From Orthonyx spaldingii (Eukaryota; Chordata; Aves; Passeriformes; Orthonychidae): a stretch of 64,000 nt of DNA. This document shows positions 51,116-61,999 of this stretch, in pieces. Position 1 is the stretch's first letter. The number at the start of each line of letters is the position of its first letter. A model generated the notes under the pieces. The model was not told where the DNA came from. It searched no databases and saw only the letters and a program-made list of their open reading frames with translations. The position numbers and the translations under genes are program-made. The stretch spans positions 253,721-317,720 of the forward strand of contig VZTJ01002478.1 in assembly GCA_013397795.1 (NCBI GenBank), in the 5' to 3' direction.

Positions 51116-53280
51116 AGATTCTTTGGATTCTCTTGGTAACACAAAAGTATGGAGAGGATAGGGGCCATATAAAGAACTTCAGGTACTTAACTCTGTAAAA
51201 ATAAATTATAATTTTAGCTACCATAGAGGACTAAGATAGAGAAACTCTTTCTCTTGTGCTGCTTAGGAACTCATAAAAAAGGAACAGGAAATGTTTGCCA
51301 TGGGGAAAAACCACAAGCTCCAGCTTTTATTGTTATTTTTATGGTTTTCAGACTTGAAGAAGCCCATCTTAGAACTTAGACTTATGCTAAGTAGCATGTT
51401 AGTGCTAAACCACTTACTGTGTTTTTTTACTACTGGGATTGTGTTTTCTCTTCATTGAGTATTTTGAAAAAATATGTCTTGTTTTTATTACTTTGTTTTT
51501 TATAATCTCAACCAGTATAGATTTAATTTGTTGATTCATCATAGTCAAATGCTATCTTCATGAATCACCTCTGGTGTCAATGACGATCACTTATTTTGTA
51601 GGCAAGAAGCAATTGGCTACATTTTCAAGGTAGACTTTTCATTAACAATTCATCCTATGAAAATCTGGATCATTCTCAATGCTTTTTAGAAGATGTTCCA
51701 AAGTGTATAGACTCCATAGATAATGCATTCATTTTCTTTGCAAATTAAAAAAGGTTTTAGTTTTATTGATATGCTAACTTTATAGCAGAAAAGTAGTCTT
51801 TGCTACTTATATAAAAAAATCCATATGTATAAGAACAAACCTATTTATATAGCTCTTTTTGGTAAAGGTTTTATAATTTGATTGTATTTATGTGAAACAG
51901 ATGTATCAGATATCATACTGAAGTTGTATTGAAAGTAATCTCAGGTTTAGATAGGGCAGAGATGATTACAGAGGGTTGATAAGTTAACCAACATTATGAT
52001 ACACAGCTATAAAAAAGTAATTTAGAATATTGCTGTTTATATTCCAATAAAATATTAAAGGTTAACATTAAGATCAGCTAGATTTTGTCCAATCAGAAAA
52101 AAATAGTCAAGTGTTTTTAAAGAAGTTCTCAGTTGAAAGAGAATATAAAGCGTGGGAGGGAAAATATTATTTAAATCTCTTCTCTTATAATTATGTCTAG
52201 GATTATTGTTAAAGTGTATTTCAGGCATGAGAAAAGTCAGCTTCATAAAGCTAAAGTATCATATTAACATTAGTAATTTCTCATGTCGTATCTGAACGTA
52301 TCCTTGGGCTGCTCTTTAACAATTACTCCTCTATTTTGTCTGCATCTCATAAGGTGTGGTCTGACATCTGGTTTGTGATTCTTAAACTGATAGTAGTGAA
52401 CCACTCAGGATAGAAGGCAGGTATTAAACTATACCTTATGGTATTTTCTGTCCTCAAAGTCTGACGTGGCTGTCATTGATCTCCTGATAGACTCCCACTG
52501 TCAAATCAGTGTCTATAAATATGGTAAAAGAATTCATAGTGCAATTTCTATACTCTTAGTACTGTGTTCCAGTTTTTCAAGGATCATTTAAAAGAATAAT
52601 CCAGTGGTTAAGTTTTCACCCTTATTCTGCCCTGTCTATTCACTAAGGCTACTTGTAAGGAAGATTCTTGCTTTGGTTTGTTCAATGTCTTAAACTGAGC
52701 TCATCATCTCCCTTCATCTAATTTTCTGACCAGCTATTAGAAAATTTATTTCTTTAGCTGGATGGGCTAGAATTGTTGACTTCTCTCCCTGATAGTGAAA
52801 GACAGTACTGAACAATCCTTCATATTAAATGAATCTTACGCTGTTCATGTCTTGTTTCACATTAAAAGTGCAAAGAAACACCAAATATCAGAAAATTTAG
52901 TTTTTCAATCTGTAACATTTTATGTATTGTGTCTAATTTAAAATGTCTATGAAATATGTAAACAAACAGACAACCTCCCCCAAACAACTACAACTAGGAA
53001 GTAAAAAGTGGAAATTAAAATTTCCCTTTGGAAGAATGAATTTGTAGGCCCTTGTTCAGTGCCTATGGGTAAAGTACTTTTTTAACTCTGCTCAGTTGAT
53101 TCTGAAACTGGTGCAGAGATATCAAGAACATGATCGTATTCATAGAATTACACATACTAACGCAAAGTTGAGCTTTCTTCCCATGCTCCCTTTCCCTGAA
53201 GGAAAAAAAGCAAACCCAAACAATTTTTCTTAGTTTGTAATAGGAGCAATGCTTAGAAAAGTTTTCCCAACTTAATTGGC
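51116..53280. other. Non-coding stretch without recognisable features
   Basis: AT-rich DNA, no genes, RNA genes or transposon ends that I can identify. Confidence 0.5.
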
Positions 53281-53304
53281 NNNNNNNNNNNNNNNNNNNN
53301 NNNN
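53281..53304. other. Assembly gap (24 N)
   Basis: Twenty-four unknown bases directly followed by a TATATATAT run, which suggests that an unresolved (TA)n microsatellite caused the gap. The true length is unknown. Confidence 0.99.
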
Positions 53305-53729
53305 TATATATATTTCTTTTAAACATTTTCGTAAACCCATAGACTTGAATGAAACTGCTGATATAAATCCACGTTCAATACTTTGATGAATGAGGGGCAT
53401 AGTACTATTTTTTATTTATTCTGTGCCCTAAAGCTGAGCTTAAATTTAGAAAAGACAGAAGATAAAAGAGTTTGAAAATAAGAAATACTGTTCTTTAGTC
53501 ACTATAGATGCATGAAATAATATAATATGTGGGTTATTGCTATTGTGTTTTGTCCAACTATTACATAATACCTTTTAATTTATTGTCTGAATCCAAGCTT
53601 ATGTCTTCTCACTTATTGAGTGAAGTATTTAAACAGAAGTAACTTTAGGAGATATAAAGTTAATAATACTTTACTTGAAGATACCAAAAAGCTCCACTGT
53701 ATCAACAAGTCCATCAAAAGTACGGGGTT

Positions 53730-54430
53730 AGGGCAGAGCAGCTGGAAAGCTGCCCAGTGGCATAGAGCCTGGGCATGCTGGTTGACAGCAGCTGGACATG
53801 AGCCAGCAGTGTGGCTCAGGTGGCTAAGAAGGCCAGTAGCATCCTGGTCTGTATCAGCAATAGTGTGGCCAGTAGGACCAGGGCAGTGACCGTCCCCCTG
53901 TACTCAGCACTGGTGAGACCTCAACTCAAATGCTATGTCCAGTTCTGGGCCCCTCACTACAAGAGGGACGTTGAGGTGCTCGAGCATGTCTGGAGAAGGT
54001 AATGGAGCTGGGGAAGGGTCTGGAGCACAAGCCTGGCTTGTGAGGAGTGGCTGAGGGAGTTGGAGTCATTTAGTCTGGAGAAAAGATTCGGGGGGGACTT
54101 TATGGCTCTCTACAACTACCTGAAAGAAGGCTGTAGCCAGGTGGGAGTTGGTCTCTTCTTCCATGGAACAAGAGGAAATGGCCTCAAGTTGCATCAGCGA
54201 AAGTTTAGGTTGGATATTATGGAAATTATTCACTTGTTCACTGAAAGAGTTGTCAAGCACTGGAACAGTCTGTCCAGGAAAGTGTAGGAGTCACCATCCC
54301 TGAAAATGTTCAAAAAACATATAGATGTGTTGCTCAGGGACATTGTTTAGTGGTGGAATTGACAGTGCTGGCTTAACAGTTGGACTTGATCTTAGACATC
54401 CTTTCAAACCATGATGATTCTATGATTCTG
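53730..54430 (+). mobile_element. CR1 LINE, 5'-truncated, with 3' end
   Basis: This is the best preserved transposon in the window. It covers the last part of the CR1 reverse transcriptase reading frame and the 3' untranslated region. It ends at the characteristic ATGATTCTATGATTCTG terminal repeats (54411-54430). The 53811-54002 frame contains LYSALVRP and VQFWAPHYKRDVEVLEHVWRR, the well-known C-terminal part of avian CR1 polymerase. It ends at a stop where the family normally reads on, so the copy is inactive. CR1 is a non-LTR retrotransposon that inserts by target-primed reverse transcription and leaves no A tail; most copies are 5'-truncated like this one. The 5' boundary is approximate. 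Confidence 0.96.
53811..54002 (+). pseudogene. CR1 reverse transcriptase C-terminal remnant
   Basis: Sixty-three codons matching the end of the CR1 polymerase, including a LYSALVRP box and the WAPHYK segment. The frame lacks all the upstream catalytic palm motifs because of 5' truncation, and it is closed by an early stop at 54000. It cannot encode an active enzyme. The start codon shown by the frame is incidental. Confidence 0.9.
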
Positions 54431-57380
54431 TCTTTTTCAAATGTCATTGCTCTGTTTGACTGTGGTATCTTCAAGATGCCCTGGTAAAATTTATTATATT
54501 CACTAGTGTTAGGAAATGACTTCAAACTTGAAATCCAATTAGACCTTTTCATAAACCCTTGTGCTGAGTGAATAAAAAACCCAAAAAGCAAAATCCCCAA
54601 AACTATTCATAAGAGGTTCTGAATTTGGATGTGATCATATTTAGTATGAGATTTTTGCATTATGATCTGCATGATGTTTTACAGAAACCTACATTTCTGA
54701 ATCAGATTTTTCTATGGATGCTTTCTCTTTGGATACTTGTTTTAAGATAGATGAGAAAATCCCATCTTCTTTGCCCCCATCATAATTTTCTGCATGTTAG
54801 TGCTATAGGCAGGAATTTATACATATTGTAGCAACTCTGAAAATAAGTGTTGCCTCTTTGGATATCCTAAAAGATCCATGAATTTTAAAATATGAATCAT
54901 AAAATAAGTATATATATACACACACAGATGCATGAAATTGCACTTGCAAGTTTTTCATATGTGAATTCTGTGATATTTGCCAGTTGTTTTGGTTTATGTT
55001 CTGCCATAAAACCACTGAAATGAGAGGCATGTGAAATACAGTTTTAAAATGAAAAAGAATAATGCTTTCAGCTGTATCTGGGTTTAGATGTGGAGACCCA
55101 TCAGTAAATTGCAATAGAATGAAATTATGCACACATCTGTACACACAACATTTATTTGAAACAATTTCTGGATGAGACAAAGCGGATAGATCTTGTCAAT
55201 GCAGTCTTCAACAAACATTTATTGTAGTTACGCCTCACTAAACACAATGAAAGTGTCTGCTGATAGAAAATTAGTAAACGTGCAAGTTAAAGCAACTAAT
55301 AATGGATAAAATTTTGAGCAAAAGAAAGGGTGAGAGCACACTCTTTCATCTTGTCATGAAGAGGAGTTAACCAGACTATCCAATGACTTTGATGGTTGAT
55401 TAATATTTTCATGGAGGATGATACAAAAGGTAGAAGCAAGCTCGTAATGTTTTATAATAGCACAAATTTGAAGATCTTCCTTGATGAGGAACAGGATTAA
55501 AATGTTACACAGAGAGAAATGAATGAGTTGAAGAGTTAGATTAATGTATGTGAGAACACAGTTTAGAGTGCATCCACATCTATCTAGGGACATAAAGGAA
55601 GCATTCCTACAGTTAAATAGGTTTTCAACATACAGAAATAAATAAATAAGTGAAAAATGTGTATATTAAGCATTAGTCAGGTCACCATGCAATTTTTAGC
55701 TATGAAAAAATAACTGCAGACAAAATATTCCTAGCACAAATGAACAAATGACCAGGCATTCTTTATAACACTGTCTTGAATATAAATGTTGATTTTAACA
55801 GATGTGAAAGTCTGAACTAGTTTTTCAGCAGGGGATGTGAAAATATGAAAATCTAGTTACACCTATGGTACAATTTGCTATCTGGGTTGTCTGAGAAGAT
55901 GCCTTCTGTCTTTTTTTTCCACTCCTCTGTTGTTCAACAGTAACCCCATATTACAAATATGTTTCCTTTCTCAGCTGCAGTTAGAGGACTGCTGTCAGTG
56001 TCTGACACCTTCATCACTGGTTCTCAGTCAGACACTAACTAAAAGTCATTCTGAGTCAGCATGTCAAGAATATTCTGACAAAGACTCAAGTAAGTAAAAG
56101 TTACAAGGAAACGGGGAGACATTTACAATTGCAGCAAATGGATCTTTTGGATATTTGGTACAAGTAAATTTCAAGTGAACTGGAAGCAGTGCTGGAAGCA
56201 ATGAGGAGAACTGTGAGTGGATAGACATAGCTTTTAGGTAGTGACAATTTAGACCAAAAGAGAAGACATTCATGTACACAGGAAGGAAAGAGGACTCATA
56301 AGCTAAAAAAGAGCAATATAGGCATGCTGCTTCCAGACTGAGGCAGTGTGATGCTGTGCTAACTAGGCCTGTGAGAACTGAAGGATTTCAGGTAGACACT
56401 TCTTGTATGAGCACAAAAAATAAATACTATGTTATGATGCCAGCTTCTAGAGCCTTCTTGTTACATTTTCAAACTATCAATTCCATGCTTTTTTGCATAG
56501 GGAACTTTCCTACAAATATCCACATTATATTTACTTGACAATAATTAGTCTGCTGATGTAACATAATGTATATTAATAGTGTATTTTTTTTCTCAGACTT
56601 CCAGTCTTCCTTTGCACTTTTCCTTGCCTCATCGTATAAAAACAATAATAAAATGCTTTCAAGCCAGCTATTTTTGCTTTTTGTTGGTCTAGTTGCCAAA
56701 AGACAGTTTTGATCCATGACTTCAAAACTAAAGGGTGTGCTACTGGGTAAAAAGCACTCATAAGCATGCAGGCTTATGTGTTTTGAAGGTTCTGAATTTA
56801 GTCTTCAGTTTAATACTTTTTTATCTTTGGTGCAGAATATTTCATACTGCAGAATGTAAATTGAATGTTCTGTCATAAATTCCAGTTTTCTAGAAAAAGA
56901 CTGGTCATTATAAGAAGTATGTTTGGGCAAAGGGCAAAAAATGTGCACTCTCAAAATTTTTGTAATTTCTCCCTTTTCCCCTTTTTCTTACTTTTTCTTA
57001 ACTATTTATTTTTTTTCAGTAGGACTCAAAATACGTACCACTTACTTTACGTAAGCAAGACTACATTCAGTTTCAACACTTGCAGAATTTTTTTAAGACT
57101 TCTTCATCTTCTAAAATCTAATCTTATGTTAGTGATTTAAGTCACATGTAGCAGTAAACCCCTCATATTTAAAAACTCATAGTGATGCTGTGAATCTTGG
57201 AATCAATGGCTTCCAATAATCTTGTACTCTCCTGTATGTATGGTCTCTGACAAATACGTAATGTGTTTAGTCTCTATTTCAAAATATCATGATATAATAT
57301 TTCTTATTTAGTTTCTCCTGAAAATGCCCCACAGAACTTAATTTTATTTACTTCTTGACCAAATGTGCAACAGCATATTT
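54431..57380. other. Non-coding stretch without recognisable features
   Basis: AT-rich DNA. A minus-strand frame of 125 codons at 54803-55180 equals the longest in the window but has no domain, is crossed by a TATATACACACA simple-sequence patch, and is taken as chance. No RNA gene or transposon end is visible. Confidence 0.5.
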
Positions 57381-57399
57381 TTTGTTCATTCCTTAAAAT

Positions 57400-57670
57400 G
57401 TAAGCTCTTAGAATGGAATTGGATCGTTTGCAAAGGACTGCACTTGGGCAATGCAAAGGCACGTGCCTCATCTAAGGTTTGAAACAAATGATTTAAATAG
57501 GTTTTTAGAGGAGTCATAATTACTATACAATCTTTCTGCACATAAATGAATATGATTTAGCTGCATATATTTACTTAGAATGTAATTACTTGCCAATCTA
57601 TTACTGCTCAGCTTTGCTGAGTCTATTTTTAGAATTAAATAATTATGTGTGCTTTTCCTCTCACCATGTG
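57400..57670. promoter_or_regulatory. Candidate regulatory block with CACGTG palindrome and MARE-like hairpin
   Basis: A perfect 12-bp palindrome, AGGCACGTGCCT (57457-57468), contains the CACGTG E-box bound by bHLH-ZIP and CLOCK-type factors. A second perfect inverted repeat, CTCAGC-TTT-GCTGAG (57607-57621), carries a TGCTGAGTC word like a MAF recognition element. TAAT-type words lie between and after them. No coding or transposon signature overlaps. The motifs are seen; their use is inferred. Confidence 0.33.
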
Positions 57671-58424
57671 GATCCTATGCTAGGATCTCTACGCTACGGA
57701 ACTACAAAAGACAGCACTCTTATACAAGGCCTCTGAAGGAAGATAAATGGGCCACAAGACAGGTTTTAGAATAACTGAAGTGATTTTATACATAAATTGT
57801 GTTTTAAGAAATCCTAAGCAAGTATGTTTTGATAACTGAAAGACATATCACTGGATTAAATAGTGTCTGTAAAAGAAGTTTCCTTAGAAATCAGCAGGCC
57901 AGAAGGATGGAGCAGGAAGAATCTTATATTGGCTCTAAGTAGGTGAAGCCCTTGGGTATGAGATGGGCCATCCCTGTCCTCACCTCAGGCTTTTTTTTTG
58001 TACTTGTGAAATAACCTGTTCACATTCCTAATTTCTAAAATGAACAAGGTTTTCTAAATTTTTTCTCTTTAATTTGAGCTAATGAAATTTGAGAAATATT
58101 TCATGTTTTCATCTTCACCGCCCTTCTTCTTAAGCTGTGAAAAGTTTCTGTTTGCTTTTGTGCAGCAATTGGTATATTAGCTCACAAGAACAAATTTTTC
58201 CTTGCTATGAGCACTTGCACTTGTCATTTGACCAACTTAGATTCTCCACAACTGAAGACATCTTAGGTATCAGCATTCCTATTTCTCCACTGTATCATAT
58301 ACGAAATTTTTACCAAAGTTCTGTCTGCACACTAATTCATCTTCTTCCTTCCTAGAGATTTTCTGATTATCCTGTCTCAATCCTTCCATATTATTTCTAC
58401 AATACTATGTTTCTCTCTCTTTTT

Positions 58425-58441
58425 CTTTTTTTTTTTTTTTT
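58425..58441. repeat. Poly-T tract
   Basis: A T homopolymer in a longer pyrimidine-rich stretch (about 58410-58490). Confidence 0.9.
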
Positions 58442-58774
58442 CCTAGAAACGAACTGGGAAATCACTTTTACCTCTTTTTTTTTCCATTTTCAGAAACTAT
58501 ATGAAATAACATATTAACATCAGAAATTTAATGGAAAGAAAACTCCACACCTTGTCTAATTCCTTCATTCTGCTGTGAATGAGACATAAATTATTACTTG
58601 TTAAAGCTTTTGTTTTTATTTGGGCAGCTGCCTAAATATGACTGGCTAAAGCATACATGTTTAACTGTACTGTAATATACGATTCGGAATGAGCCCCAAA
58701 CTATTCTTTAGCATTAGCCTTGAGAAGTAAAAGTCCAAATATCTGAAAGCTACTGATAACCTCTGGCCAAATGA

Positions 58775-58900
58775 ATAAATCCATGTTTATGGATTTTCTC
58801 TGCATATGAATTGCTAAAGGAGAGCACAGCAATTTCGGTTGCTGTCTGCTATAAATGAATAAAGTTAGTGAGTGAATTATTCACAGTCCAGTAGGATATA
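58775..58900. promoter_or_regulatory. Candidate conserved non-coding element with inverted repeat
   Basis: ACAGCAA (58826-58832) and TTGCTGT (58839-58845) form a perfect inverted repeat around TTTCGG. Nearby are GCATATG, TATAAATGAATAAAG and TGAATTATTCA words. One CpG is kept in the loop. There is no coding or transposon signature. Function is inferred from style. Confidence 0.28.
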
Positions 58901-59819
58901 CTGGAAAAGTCTTCATTAACTAATACTTTTCTCCAGTAGAATAACTTAAACTCTGTTGGGAGTCTAGCATTATCAAAATGGATTCTGGTAGTTCCTGACT
59001 AGGCATGTACCCAAGCCCATTTATTTTTCAATATTTAAAAAATATAATATCAGAACATATTGCAAGATGTATGTAAAGTGACTACATACACCTCTGAGAT
59101 TAAAATGACATTCAGTGTTGCATTTTAATATCAAGTGAACTTTGTCATAGGAAGTGTTATGGTTGATGAAGAAAAAAAGAAGTTTGAGGAGGATAGAACA
59201 GTTTATAATTGTGAATTCTAAGTCCATTAGTCTCTCATAGTAAGTTGTTTTTAATAGCTGCTGATTTAGATTGCTAAATTAATGTGTATGACTTTTAGTC
59301 AGTTTTCTACTGGTACAGAGACTTTATAACTTTTTTCTCCCCTCTGTCTACGTATTGATGTGTGACAATGTTCTCTTGATTAAAAGGATGACTAAGAGTA
59401 CTTCAGCAAGAAGCAGTGTTTTATGGGAATGAAGAAATAATAATATGTGCATGCATCGTATAGAATATGGATAAGAACACGAGGGAGATTTATTTTCTGA
59501 AGCTGTGCAAGGGTTTGGGTTTTGGTTTTTAATGAGGCCTCATCACTGGAAAAGTCAGGTGTCAACCCCTCCAGTGCCAGTGGTTGCTTCTGTCTAGTAA
59601 GGCTGTGTGTTCCACTTTCTTTTTCGGTTGTAAATAATGTGCATGTGTGCGATATGCTATAGCCCTAGCATTATGTCCTGAGGGCCCAAATACATCATAA
59701 TATTAGAAAAGCCATTCAATGAGCATTTTTGACAGTGTACTCACCTTAGAAGACCCCAAAAGGAGTCATCATTGCTTAGTTTTCCTTTACTTAGGTCCTT
59801 TGTTTTCCTTCCTTGTCAC

Positions 59820-60010
59820 TATTCATAAGCCTCCGGGAGGAGTTCCCTGGCTGCCTGCTGGCTCTGAAACTCCCATAATAAGAGCTCAGGGAATTCCTCA
59901 CTGCTCACACAGTGAGCATACAGTGAGCTACTGCGCTTGAGCTCAGTGCTACTCCCTGTTGATGAGCTGGAGCTGCTCACATTGCTGTCTGCCTGACACC
60001 CCTGGAGCAA
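59820..60010 (-). other. GC-elevated, Ser-rich open patch, unidentified
   Basis: This patch is richer in GC than its flanks and lies in a minus-strand frame of 107 codons (59819-60142). The GC-rich part would read as a serine-rich run with NVSSSSSSTGSSTELKRSSS, followed by SSEEFPELLLWEF. That composition looks more like a disordered protein segment than random AT-rich translation, but I do not recognise it. It also holds a perfect 7-bp hairpin (TGCTCAC-ACA-GTGAGCA, 59902-59918) and repeated CAGTGAGC words, which may instead point to a non-coding element. No splice or promoter context is clear. Confidence 0.25.
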
Positions 60011-60614
60011 AGAATAGCTGTCAAAGTATGGGAATAGGGGAGGCTGCTTTACATTTGGCCAAATGACAACAACTGCTTTTTGAGGTTTTGAAATGTGTTT
60101 TTGTTTTAGAAGACATGAACAGCACTTTTGAATACATTGCAAATTGTGTGTGCAAATGCTGCTTTTGATTTAAGTCAAATATTTCTCGTTTCTGAAACAG
60201 AATGCAGAGTACTCTTTAGCCCTGTGTCTGAGTATTTACAGGTCCTGTTTTTATTCTCCATTATGATGCTTTTCATATGCCAGTATTATGATAGTACTTT
60301 ACAAATAAGGTCAGAAAAATATGTATTCTGAATAGGACTTCTTTGTGAGTTTTAGATATACATTTAGTTTTTCTGTGCTCGCCACGACATGAAAACAAAT
60401 ACTCTAAAACATTGCAGACAAGGAAAGTTTATATCAGGTATATTTAAATATTTTAAGTGGAGACAATGGATTGGCTACATGTTCATTCTATAACTGCATT
60501 CATTTCTTTTATATCCTCTTACCTCAAACTTTAATCTGCCTTTTTCTGAATGCTGCAAAGAAACTATATGCTGTGAAACTGTCACTAAGAAAAATTACCT
60601 GAGGGCATGCTGAC

Positions 60615-60800
60615 TTTCTGCTTAAGCTTTATTTTGTCATTTATTTCTATTAACAATCATTAAGGAATTTAATAATTATAAGCCTCATTAGCATTTTAAT
60701 GAGACCAGTGGCCATTGCTAAGTGTAATTAAATTAGTTCAATTGTATGATATTTTGAAGCTGTGATTAAATTAAGTTTTACTCTGCTTTGAAGACTAAGC
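60615..60800. promoter_or_regulatory. Candidate conserved element with CTCATTA/TAATGAG inverted repeat
   Basis: A compact block with AATTTAATAATTATAAG, then a perfect 7-bp inverted repeat, CTCATTA (60684-60690) and TAATGAG (60697-60703). It continues with CAGTGGCCATTGC and GTAATTAAATTAG. Each arm carries a TAAT homeodomain core and the spacing suits a dimer. The sequence is complex, not a simple repeat, and has no coding potential. Among all blocks listed, this one looks most like a deeply conserved vertebrate enhancer. Conservation has not been tested. Confidence 0.4.
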
Positions 60801-61074
60801 CTGTAGAGATCACTCTTCAGTAACGGTCTTGTTAACTTGTGAGGAGTCTACAAAATAGACATAGCCAGGAAAAAAGGCAAAATATTCCCCACTGGAGTTA
60901 ATCATAAAAATAGAGGAATCAAAAGTTCCTGCTGCCACCATCTCTGAGATTATCAATATATTCTTAGTGACAATAGTAGCCTGTTATATACCATTAATTG
61001 TGAGTAGCTTTGTATAATCTATTTTTGATTTTTCAAAATAGCATCTAGATGATCTGGCAAATTGTTATTTATAA

Positions 61075-61142
61075 ATCAGGGAGAGAAGCCTATAGTACTT
61101 GCTCAGACAAAACTTCCATTGAGTTCAAATGGAATTTCACCC
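61075..61142 (-). repeat. Ancient amniote hairpin-type repeat relic
   Basis: Read on the minus strand the block contains CAATGGAAGTTTTGTCTGAG and AAGTACTATAGG. This resembles an old repeat, common in turtles, crocodilians and birds, built on a CAATGGGAGTTTTGCCTGAG-type core with an inverted partner. The inverted partner is visible as AAACTTCCATT and AATGGAATTT around GAGTTCA. The family name is left open. Confidence 0.5.
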
Positions 61143-61712
61143 CATTAAGTACAGCAGGGTGTGTAAAAGCAAAGTATCATTGGTGTTTGTTGTAGTTATT
61201 ATAGTTTTAGAGAAATACATTAATTGGGTAGTGAGGAAAGACAGAAGAGGAAAAGAGATGCTACAATCAGAATTACATTCCTGTGATCTGTCTGTTAATA
61301 TCCTATGAAAAAAGCACACAAACATAAGATGAGGCATATATCAGTCCATGCCCAAACTCTGTGAAATCTTTAATAGAGTGCACTGTACTAGAATAGGATA
61401 AGCACTGTGTAACCTCTGGAAGGAAGCTAGTTCTCACCCATTTATCAAGTAACAAATGCTGTCTGCCTTCCACGAGTTAGTTCTCATCTTCTCTTATCAT
61501 CATGATTGTATCTGAATGTGCTGCCCCATTTAGCTGGACCTCAATAAGCATAAAGTTTGTTAACAAGTAAGTTTTTATTTGCTTATTAAGATTTGAGATG
61601 CTAAGTGTTGTCAAGCTTATGAGGATCACCGAAAGCCACTAGGCATCACTGTCGGAAGTAGCCGCAACAACAAGGACTCTAAGTCCATTCAGGCCAGAAG
61701 AACCAAAGGCTC

Positions 61713-61718
61713 TTTATT
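61713..61718 (-). terminator. Polyadenylation signal of the LTR-like element
   Basis: AATAAA on the minus strand, about 15-20 bases downstream of the TATAAAAAG box in the direction of transcription, followed by the putative LTR end. It fits a retroviral R region but use is not shown. Confidence 0.5.
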
Positions 61719-61732
61719 GTAAGAGTCAGCAT

Positions 61733-61741
61733 CTTTTTATA
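61733..61741 (-). promoter_or_regulatory. TATA box of the LTR-like element
   Basis: TATAAAAAG on the minus strand, placed just upstream of the AATAAA signal, as expected for a compact retroviral U3/R junction. Confidence 0.5.
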
Positions 61742-61999
61742 TGCTTTTGTGTGTTTATCATTCAGATTACATGTTCATTGGTTACATACTTACTACAATA
61801 AATTCATTGGGTATTGTTTAGCTACAACATACTGTTATTAGATACTCATAGCGCAAGCTCTTTAAGTATTCTAAACATGTAGAAAAACACCAGGTGCAAC
61901 TTTGTTGCTGTTTTTCTCCCTTGCTTGTTTTGGTTCCTTGCTTCTGTGAACACTGAGTTTCTCAGGGATAGACACGGATCGTGCTAATATTGAAGTGTC

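Larger units (their letters stand above)
61650..61995 (-). repeat. LTR-like element of ERVK/alpharetrovirus style (antisense)
   Basis: On the minus strand the block ends ...GCTACTTCCGACA at 61650, a typical LTR 3' terminus. Going upstream on the same strand come an AATAAA polyadenylation signal (61713-61718) and a TATAAAAAG box (61733-61741), in the right order and close together as in LTRs with a very short R region. Further upstream is a U3-like stretch with GCTTGCGCTATGAG and CCAATGAA words. The 5' end could not be fixed: no clean TG start with a target duplication of the 3' flank (gtgatg on the minus strand) was found, so the end given is approximate. No retroviral gene was recognised beside it. 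Confidence 0.6.

Noticed and set aside
54803..55180. 125-codon minus-strand open frame
   Set aside because: No domain, and part of it is created by a TA/CA simple-sequence patch.
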